Assembly (NCBI GenBank): GCA_019828595.1
Contig: JAHQRK010000035.1
Coordinates: forward strand, 248,001 to 312,000
Direction of reading: 5' to 3'
DNA length: 64,000 nucleotides
Source: Aphanomyces cochlioides
Lineage: Eukaryota; Oomycota; Saprolegniomycetes; Saprolegniales; Verrucalvaceae
The notes beneath the pieces were generated by a model. That model saw nothing but the letters and a program-made list of their open reading frames with translations. It had not been told where the DNA came from and did no database searches. The translations under genes and the position numbers were made by a program. How positions within the stretch are numbered: position 1 is the first letter of the stretch; each line of letters begins with the position of its first letter. This document shows positions 56,806 to 64,000 of the stretch, piece after piece.

Positions 56806-58430
56806 CAGTGCTCCCCCGGAAAAACGAACCTCAACAAAATATCGGTTTTTAGAGTTATTAGTCGTGCACAAGTATAATATTAAGGGTTTCTTAAGATGGG
56901 TGACTCTTGTATCTAATTGATCAAAATATCATATGTTTACACGAAAAACTTGCTCGGACGGCAAAACGGACATCATATTCAAATTCTGGAGGGGGTTGAT
57001 ACCCTGGCAACCTCCAGAAGACAGAACGCACAACACAGACTTCTCTTAGAGCTTACGAAGGCCGTCTACCAACTCATAAACTTCATCATCTAGTATACCT
57101 GTGTGCCGCCAACAATTCGCTATTGTGTCTTGACTAACACATCGCCATGCCTCTTTGGCCCACTCTAGAGCTTGCAACAAACTGACATCGTGGAGTTTGT
57201 TCACAAGTCATGCAAAATTTTCCTTGTCAGCTTCTTCTGCCGTATCAAGGAGAAGATCAAACTTGTCGACAATATGCTGGGCTCGCAAAACTGCAATTTT
57301 CCTCTTGAACGCTTGGATGATCCCGGCATCTTGTGGCTGCAAGAAGGCTGTGGTATTGGGAGGGAGCATACGGACAGCCACATGTGACAAAGTTTCTTCC
57401 AAGCGATGAGGGGAGGCATTGTCCAAAAGCAAAAGGACATGACGTCCCTCATCTCGCATCGCTGCATTGAACTTTTCAATCCATTGGTGAAAGACAGTTG
57501 CTGTCATCCATCCTTTCTTGGAGGCACTGTACTCGAGATCGAGCTCTTCTGCCTATCTGGATCCAAAGCATCGTGGCTACTTGGCTGTTCCAATGAACAA
57601 GAGTGGCCACTTGCATGAACCATCGGCATTGCTCGTGACCGCTACAGTAACTCGCTTCTTGACCTTCTTTCGGCCTGGCATACTCGACGTGCAAATGGTG
57701 CTGGCTTGGGCTGTACAGTAAAAATAGGCGGTCTCGTCGAGATTGAAGACGTCTCGCTTCTCATAGTCCCTTGTCACTTCAAGTAGCTGTTGGCGGCCTT
57801 GGATGACGGCATCCTCACTCGCAGAGGAGGCTTCGCCATAGACTCGTCTCGACTTCAAGTTGTTGCGTTCTTGGAAGCGATGAAGCCATCCATTAGAAAA
57901 CGTCGCAGCTTCAAGTCGAGCCGAGTCATCTTGGTTTCCACTGTTGAGCATCTGATCGCGGATTCTCGACGCCTTGGCACGAATCGTCGGTCCACATACA
58001 ATTGGGAGTTTCCATTCTTCGCATTTCTTTATCCATGTCATCAGTTCTTGTTCAAGGTTTGGGAGATGTGGCCGATGCAATCCTTTGTGTGAACAGTTTA
58101 CATCATGAATTGAGTCGGGGCTTCTCAGCCAGCCTGACATTGTCGACTTTGGCGGATCTCGTGGAAGATTGAAGGTCAAACGAGCCCATTTGCGGAGTTC
58201 GAAACCTTTCATATGTGGATTCGACTCATGGTGCTTGATCAGGAGTTGTTTCTCCTTTATTGTTAGTCGCAATCGAGAGGTTTGCGCTGGCATGTTGTCA
58301 CAAATCGACATGATTCAAGCATTCAAATTTTGAAAAGAACTCCGAAAATTTATATTTGTGTTAATACAATATATTAGAATTTATAAAGTTTATAAAGTTT
58401 TAGTGGGTTTGTTATTCCGGGGGAGTACTA
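56806..58430 (-). mobile_element. Tigger/pogo-type transposon
   Basis: A 1625-bp element. The left end is CAGTGCTCCCCCGGAAAAAC and the right end, in reverse complement, TAGTACTCCCCCGGAATAAC. TA lies on both sides (56804-56805, 58431-58432). It encodes the defective transposase at 57046-58311 on the minus strand. Confidence 0.85.
57046..58311 (-). pseudogene. Tigger/pogo (CENP-B-like) transposase, three in-frame stops
   Basis: One reading frame runs from 58311 to TAA at 57046 (about 421 codons), broken by TAG at 57579-57577, TAG at 57555-57553 and TGA at 57210-57208. The N-terminal part has helix-turn-helix regions (PAQTSRLRLTIKEKQLLIKH; SNGWLHRFQERNNLKSRRVY). The catalytic acids are in VFNLDETAYFY, VLLLLDNASPH and LQPQDAGIIQAFKRK. 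The two TAGs sit between GTAK and AEEL, where CAG (Gln) codons would fit. Point mutations are the simplest explanation, since no frameshift is present. Confidence 0.85.
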
Positions 58431-58432
58431 TA

Positions 58433-58890
58433 GTACCGACCCCGACAGATTAATGTAATGCCTAACCTTCGTCCCGGGGCACCCACTGCAGTTTGTACTG
58501 GGCTGGGCGTGTTCATCGTGTAATGAATACCGCATCAATCGATAATCAGCAGCAGCAGTTCCAACCTCTAGTTTTGTATGGCCAGTCGCTCCTCGGCAAC
58601 ATCGCGAAGAAGGATGGACAACAAGACCAACAGCCAAATTTCATCCCTTTCCCACCTTCCAGCGTCTGGCCTGTTGTCCTCGCAATCAGCTGTATGCGAC
58701 GGGGTCAAAGTGCGCCCACACCCAGCAGCATATTGAGCTCTTGACCAAAATGTGCTCTCCACGAGCTTGACCAAAATGTGCTCTCCACGAGGAAGCCAGT
58801 CTCCCACATGAACTGTAAGGTGGGTCGATGCTGTCGCGAACTGGAAGTAATTGGCTGCCACGCTACTCATAGCTTGGTGGAGTTGAGCCG
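58433..58890. promoter_or_regulatory. 5' region of the ABC transporter gene with a 26-bp tandem repeat
   Basis: A 26-bp unit, CTTGACCAAAATGTGCTCTC followed by CACGAG, occurs twice in direct tandem at about 58738-58791, about 100 bp before the start codon. No other element is recognised. A short open frame (58493-58744) has no similarity. Confidence 0.45.
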
Positions 58891-61800
58891 ATGGCCAGTT
58901 TACAAGTTGCCATCATCCCCTGCAACGATATCAAAATGGAGCGACAGGAGGACGGCGTCTACGTTGCGGTTGCGACGCCAAAAGCTGTCGAGCATGTCGT
59001 GGATGACAAAGGCAAGACGCCCAACAACATGGTATCGTACGCCGAACTCTTTCAGTTTGCCGACACGACGGACAAACTTCTCATGTTGGTCGGCGGCCTC
59101 TCTGCGATGATTGTTGGTGTCTTGATGCCGATCGAAAACATTTTCATTGGCCAAGTTGTCAATTCGTTCAACCCAGTGGGCGGAGGCGTGGGCCCTGACT
59201 TTGAACGGAGCATCAACCGCACCCTGTACCAGCTCGTGGCGGTTGGTGCCGCTGTCTTGGTGTGTAGTTTTCTCCAAGTCGCCTGCTGGACGATCGCAGC
59301 GTCCCGGCAAGCCAAACGACTCCGTCATGCGTACGCCTCTGCGATCCTCCGTCAAGAGATCGGCTGGTTTGATACGAACGACCCGATGCAACTGGCGACG
59401 CGAGTGGCAGATACGACGCTCTTGGTCCAAGAAGGCATGGGACGCAAGATTGGCGACGGCTTGTATTATCTCTCCATGGGTCTCGGGTCGATTGTCATTG
59501 CTTTTATCTATGGCTGGCAGCTCACGTTGGTCTTGTTGGCCTTCACGCCACTCATCGGCTTGAGCACATTCTACATGACGAATGCGATCACGGCGGCAGT
59601 CCAAGGCGGTGTCGATGTATACGCTGAAGCTGGTGGCATTGCGGAAGAAAGCTTGAGCAACATCAAGACGGTGCACATGTTCAACGCGATGGGAGCGATG
59701 GCCGACAAGTACATGGCTGCCTTGACCAAGACGCAGCAAGCGGGCGTGAAGAAAGGTCTCGCCGTTGGCGTCGGCACTGGCATGATGTACTTCACCATGT
59801 TGTGTTCCTATGCCGTTGGGATGTACTACGGCACCGTGCTCATCACACAAGACCAAATGGGCGACAACAAGTGCAGTGGAAGTAGTTGCTACGACGCCGG
59901 ACGTGTGATCATTGTCTTCTTCTGCATTGTCGATGGGGCGATGGGCCTTGGACAAGCGGGGCCAAGTATTCAAGCCATGACAACCGCACGTTCGGCCGCG
60001 TACGATATCTTTCAACTCCTTCGCCGCCAGTCCAAGATCGACTCGTCTTCGACTGACGGCAAGCAGCTCGACCACGTCCAAGGCCACATCACGCTTGAAA
60101 ATGTCCGATTCGCCTACCCATCGCGACCTGATGTGGAGGTCGCCGCGGGCTATTCTCTCTCGATCCCCGCTGGTCAAAAGATCGCGTTGGTCGGCTCTAG
60201 TGGCAGTGGGAAGAGTACCATCGTCTCTCTCTTGGAACGTTTCTACGATCCTCTCGACGGCCGCGTGACGTTGGATGGCCACGACTTGAAAGATCTCAAT
60301 GTCCACTGGCTCCGTGACCAAATTGGTCTCGTCGGTCAAGAACCCACGTTGTTCTCCGACACGATTGCCGACAACATTCGTCGCGGGAAGCCTGGCGCGA
60401 CGAATGAAGAAGTGTACAAAGCTGCCAAGCAAGCCAACGCGTACGACTTTATCATGGGATTCCCAATGGGTTTCGACACGGCAGTCGGTGACCGCGGCGC
60501 TCAATTGTCTGGTGGTCAAAAGCAGCGCATTGCCATCGCCCGTGCGATCATCAAGAACCCCGCGGTGCTTCTGTTGGACGAAGCGACGAGTGCGTTGGAC
60601 ACGGAGAGCGAGCATGTCGTCCAAGCTTCGTTGGATCGCCTCTTGGCTTCTCGGCAACGAACGACAGTCATCATTGCCCATCGTCTGTCGACCATCCGTG
60701 ATGCGGATCGCATTGTGGTGTTGGATCATGGCAAAGTCGTTGAAGACGGCAACCATGAATCGTTGCTGAAGATTGAAAATGGTCATTACAAGGCGTTGGT
60801 GGAGGCTCAATCTCGTGGCGGCGGGGACGACGAAGCGCAAGACAAGGAGGTGGTCGGTGCGAAAGCCCAATTGGAACGCAAAGTGTCGTTTGCTCTCACA
60901 AAGGCCAGCGAAGAGACTGCGAGCGAGACATCGGAGGAGGATCCATCGGTGCGCGATGTGCCCTTGTCTCGCGTGTGGCGATTGAGTCGACCGGACACAT
61001 GGCATGTCGTCTTTGGCGGCATCGGCGCTCTCGTCCACGGTGGTTTGTATCCCATTTGGGGTCTTCTCATGACCAAGTGCATGGTTGTCTTCTTCCAACA
61101 AGAACGCGGCGTCCATGGCATGCGCGTCGAAGGTTTAAAGTGGTCCATGGGCTTCATCGGCCTCGCCGCTGCCATTTTCATCGCGCTGGCCGTGCAGTAC
61201 CATCAATTCGCACTTGTTTGTGAACGTCTCACCGCCCGGATCCGCGGCATGTGCTTCCGTTCCATGTTGCGGCAGGACATTGGATGGTTTGACGAGGCGA
61301 CCAACTCGTCGGGTGCTCTCACGACGCGCTTGGCGACCGACTCTGGAGCGATTCGCGTGATGACTGCCGAGACATTGAATGCGGTGTTGATTTACTTTTC
61401 GACGCTCTCCGTCACGTTTGCCATTTGCTTCTTCTACAGCTGGCGCATGACGCTCGTGTTCATGGCCATGTTGCCAGCGTTGGCTGCTGGCATGACGCTC
61501 CAAATGCAGATGATAGCGGCGACGGGCAAGACAGTCAATGATGGGGACGTCAAGGCCGGGGCGTTGTTGAACGAAGCCATCAATGCCATTCGCACCGTGG
61601 CTTCGTTCAATCTGGCCGACGCGACCAACGCGGCGTACCTTGTCAATCTGCAAGCCAGCGCGGCGGCAGATCGCAAAGAGGGCTACGGCGGTGGTGTCGC
61701 CTACTCGATGTCTCAATCCTCGATGATTTTTGCTCTCGCTGGGATTTTCTACTACGGTGGATGGCTCACGCGCCATGGCTTGTTGGATTTCCAGAGCATG

Positions 61801-62715
61801 TTCATGGTACTCAACGTGGCTTCCTTTTGCACGCTTGGAGTCGGAACGGGCGCGCAAGGCATGGGCGATGTCCTCAAGGCCAAGAAAGCCGTCAAGAGCA
61901 TCTTTGCCATCATCGACCGTCAACCGCCCATTGACGCAATGGACGACTCCTCTGGTATCAAACTAGACCATGTCAAGGGCGATGTCGAACTCCGTGGACT
62001 CGATTTCGTCTACCCAAGCCGGCCTGACAGCAAGATCTACTCCAACTACAACCTCAAGATCAAGAGCGGACAAACGGTCGCCTTGGTCGGTGGCAGTGGC
62101 AGTGGCAAGAGTACAGCCATCAACTTGATCGAGCGCTTCTACGATCCAAATGCCGGTGCTGTCTTCTTGGACGGTGTCGACCTCAAGTCGATCAACGTCC
62201 AGTCCCTCCGCAACCACATCTCGATCGTGAGCCAAGAACCAGTCTTGTTTGTCGGCACCATCGGTGAAAACATTGCCACTGGGAAGCCTGGAGCCACGCA
62301 AGCTGAAATCGAAGACGCGGCCAAGAAAGCCAATGCCCATGACTTTATCATGCAATTCCCCGACGGCTACAACACATCTGTGGGTGACCGTGGTGTGCAA
62401 GTGTCTGGTGGTCAGAAGCAGCGCATTGCAATTGCCCGTGCGATCATTCGAGATCCTGAGATCTTGTTGCTGGATGAAGCCACGAGTGCATTGGACAACG
62501 AGAGCGAGCGCATCGTCCAAGCTTCGTTGGATGCATTGTTGCAGCAGAAGCGCCGCACAACTATCGTTGTGGCACATCGCTTGTCGACGATCCGCAATGC
62601 TGATGTGATTGCCGTCACCGATGGCGGTCGTATCGCCGAGCTGGGCACCCACAACGAATTGCTTGCGATTCCAAATGGCATTTATGCCAACTTGGTCGCC
62701 AGGCAGATGCAGTAG
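58891..62715 (+). CDS. ABCB/MDR-type full ABC exporter
   Basis: A single 1274-aa frame without introns, full length for P-glycoprotein-like exporters. Order: TM domain 1 (about 60-380), NBD1 with Walker A GSSGSGKST (near 435), signature LSGGQKQR, Walker B VLLLDEATSALD and H-loop IIAHRLSTI; an acidic linker (about 640-690); TM domain 2 (about 705-1000); NBD2 with Walker A GGSGSGKST (near 1067), signature VSGGQKQR, LLLDEATSALD and VVAHRLSTI. All catalytic residues are present in both sites, so both can hydrolyse ATP. It probably exports hydrophobic or amphipathic compounds across the plasma membrane; the substrate is unknown. An in-frame Met at 58936 (MERQEDG) is a good alternative start. Codon use is strongly GC-biased. 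Confidence 0.93.
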   Translation: MASLQVAIIPCNDIKMERQEDGVYVAVATPKAVEHVVDDKGKTPNNMVSYAELFQFADTTDKLLMLVGGLSAMIVGVLMPIENIFIGQVVNSFNPVGGGVGPDFERSINRTLYQLVAVGAAVLVCSFLQVACWTIAASRQAKRLRHAYASAILRQEIGWFDTNDPMQLATRVADTTLLVQEGMGRKIGDGLYYLSMGLGSIVIAFIYGWQLTLVLLAFTPLIGLSTFYMTNAITAAVQGGVDVYAEAGGIAEESLSNIKTVHMFNAMGAMADKYMAALTKTQQAGVKKGLAVGVGTGMMYFTMLCSYAVGMYYGTVLITQDQMGDNKCSGSSCYDAGRVIIVFFCIVDGAMGLGQAGPSIQAMTTARSAAYDIFQLLRRQSKIDSSSTDGKQLDHVQGHITLENVRFAYPSRPDVEVAAGYSLSIPAGQKIALVGSSGSGKSTIVSLLERFYDPLDGRVTLDGHDLKDLNVHWLRDQIGLVGQEPTLFSDTIADNIRRGKPGATNEEVYKAAKQANAYDFIMGFPMGFDTAVGDRGAQLSGGQKQRIAIARAIIKNPAVLLLDEATSALDTESEHVVQASLDRLLASRQRTTVIIAHRLSTIRDADRIVVLDHGKVVEDGNHESLLKIENGHYKALVEAQSRGGGDDEAQDKEVVGAKAQLERKVSFALTKASEETASETSEEDPSVRDVPLSRVWRLSRPDTWHVVFGGIGALVHGGLYPIWGLLMTKCMVVFFQQERGVHGMRVEGLKWSMGFIGLAAAIFIALAVQYHQFALVCERLTARIRGMCFRSMLRQDIGWFDEATNSSGALTTRLATDSGAIRVMTAETLNAVLIYFSTLSVTFAICFFYSWRMTLVFMAMLPALAAGMTLQMQMIAATGKTVNDGDVKAGALLNEAINAIRTVASFNLADATNAAYLVNLQASAAADRKEGYGGGVAYSMSQSSMIFALAGIFYYGGWLTRHGLLDFQSMFMVLNVASFCTLGVGTGAQGMGDVLKAKKAVKSIFAIIDRQPPIDAMDDSSGIKLDHVKGDVELRGLDFVYPSRPDSKIYSNYNLKIKSGQTVALVGGSGSGKSTAINLIERFYDPNAGAVFLDGVDLKSINVQSLRNHISIVSQEPVLFVGTIGENIATGKPGATQAEIEDAAKKANAHDFIMQFPDGYNTSVGDRGVQVSGGQKQRIAIARAIIRDPEILLLDEATSALDNESERIVQASLDALLQQKRRTTIVVAHRLSTIRNADVIAVTDGGRIAELGTHNELLAIPNGIYANLVARQMQ

Positions 62716-63464
62716 CTATCAAGGTCCACGTCCACTTCCTCTGCTGTTTCACATGTTTAGTGCAGTTGGACTTGAGTGTCCTCAGTCGATGTGCTTCTAT
62801 TCAACTCCTTAGGGGAAAACAAAATCCTCACTTTAATATTGTCGATTTGGTCCAAAACTGGAAATTTGATATGTTTTAAAAAGGTTTCAATTTATTGGCG
62901 CATACACTATTTAATGCTTACGCATTCATTTTCTCGACCATGAACATTAAATAGTGTAATTACAAACGTTTAAAATGTTTGAAATACATATTCGAATCAT
63001 TCAATTCCTTTTCACTTGAAATTTGTATGCGTCAATTGTTGCGTCAATTTGCTTGCGTCAAAATTAATTTCACACGACTCCAGTTTTTCATTAAAACCAC
63101 AATACAATATCAAGTTTTAATTACCTCAGTTTAATGACAATAAATAAAAAATTAAAACTAAATTGTTTCGATTATCAATCCTATGTCATTCAGCCGAGGT
63201 AATTAGTGGGGGCCATTCGCTTTGAAGCCACATTAACAGCGGAATAAACGGGGACGGATAAAGACACCACCCCAGGAGGATAGGCGCACCCCACAGTACT
63301 ACTCTGGAACAAAATATAAGGAAATTTCCACTCGATCGTGGACAACTTGTGCAAACTTTGACTACAAGGTTGGTTTGGCGATGTCAGTCAAATTGTACTG
63401 AATCTAACGAGGCAAACCAATCATCGTCGCGATGAACTATGATGGAGTTTCACAAAGGTACTCC
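62716..63464. other. AT-rich intergenic, 3' of the ABC transporter
   Basis: About 62905-62957 can form a hairpin (ACACTATTTAATG against CATTAAATAGTGT). No gene was found. Confidence 0.4.
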
Positions 63465-63725
63465 GTATATTAAAATACGGAGTACGGTATCTGAATGTCT
63501 CTGCTTTTAAAAAAGTAGAGACATTCCAGTTTACGTTGTTAATTGCTGACCACGTTGTTGTTGGTTGATAGTGGAACTGTCAGTGTTAAGGTTTCATTAT
63601 GGACATAGAACAATCAAGATGTATTGAGGTCATATTATCTATTAGTTAAAGCTCTAACGCAACACGTAAGAACGAGGCTAAGTACGAGAGTAATTTTTGC
63701 CCCATATCCATGGCAAATATCCATT
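63465..63725 (-). repeat. Repeat family R3, copy 3, with short hairpins
   Basis: The reverse complement matches 5402-5545 and 8333-8475. It begins with two small palindromes: CTCCGTATATTAAAATACGG, and AATGTCTCTGCTTTT paired with its complement. It is the longest of the three copies and includes the parts found separately in the other two. Confidence 0.65.
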
Positions 63726-64000
63726 TGTCAATTACTGTAAATTCTCAAATAGTACGGCTCCGCCAAATAGTACAACACCCCGATGTACCACTTCCTCTAA
63801 AAAATAGTAAACTGAGAAAGATTATCCTTGAGCGATATTATAAAATGTTATTAAAGGGAGCTATCAATCAGTAAGTCATCCAAGTACTGTACTCCAGTGC
63901 TTCTATCAAAGCATTGTAGTCTGTCGATGAGTTGTAAGTCGCTTCAGGCTCGTAAGTTTCTCTTGCAACTTGAAGCCTATATCAATAGCTTTCTACTTCC
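63726..64000. other. Window end, no feature seen
   Basis: AT-rich, with two close copies of AAATAGTAC near 63750-63770. No coding potential was recognised. Confidence 0.35.

Noticed and set aside
58900..61116. 738-codon open frame antisense to the ABC transporter
   Set aside because: It is a shadow of strong GC-biased codon use on the plus strand; its translation is low in hydrophobic cores and shows no domain.
1..64000. CRISPR array, rRNA genes or LTR retrotransposons
   Set aside because: No regular spaced repeats, rRNA-like sequence or long direct terminal repeats with gag-pol were seen.

Overview
This is eukaryotic nuclear DNA. Genes are compact, with many short GT-AG introns, mostly 37-50 nt. 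The gene content suggests a stramenopile, most likely an oomycete of the Saprolegniales (Aphanomyces-like): Crypton tyrosine-recombinase elements, a cysteine-rich GPI-type secreted surface protein, a fungal-type NRPS, and UDP-GlcNAc/chitin-pathway phosphoacetylglucosamine mutase. The lineage is inferred from gene families and gene structure; no marker gene was available to test it.

Layout. (1) 1-19230 is an NRPS locus inside repeats. A broken A-PCP-C copy (2-2336) precedes a 5'-truncated two-module gene (8543-15610). The two copies are mosaics sharing almost identical blocks. The downstream flank is also duplicated and was later hit by an 825-bp foldback element and a roughly 2-kb insertion. 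The 6 kb between the copies is a nest of short inverted-repeat elements. (2) 19969-28190 holds a degenerate Crypton, a frameshifted flavin-reductase-like gene with a tandem duplication, an intact EGF-type secreted protein gene and a nearly intact plant-type mariner element. (3) 29151-48072 is a gene-dense core of mostly intact host genes: aldehyde dehydrogenase, CCCH/methyltransferase, bHLH-PAS, ETFRF1/LYRM5-like, a two-BED hAT-derived gene, a DMAC1-like protein, a PH-ankyrin protein, phosphoacetylglucosamine mutase, a coiled-coil protein, an LCL3-like nuclease and a C2orf81-like protein. These eleven genes alternate strictly in strand, giving five tail-to-tail pairs 7-53 bp apart and head-to-head pairs between them. 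(4) 48298-58430 is repeat-rich: a partial hypothetical gene, a 658-bp TIR element, a second broken Crypton, a roughly 1-kb minisatellite and a dead Tigger/pogo element. (5) 58891-62715 is a full-length ABCB/MDR-type exporter, followed by AT-rich DNA and another copy of the repeat family found at the NRPS boundary.

Functionally, the NRPS could make a small peptide if it is expressed, and the ABC exporter could move such compounds, but they lie 43 kb apart and no co-regulation is visible. The core genes are mostly housekeeping: mitochondrial factors (ETFRF1, DMAC1-like, perhaps the aldehyde dehydrogenase), cell-wall precursor synthesis and regulation. The intron-exon models were built by eye from splice motifs, reading-frame closure and family similarity.
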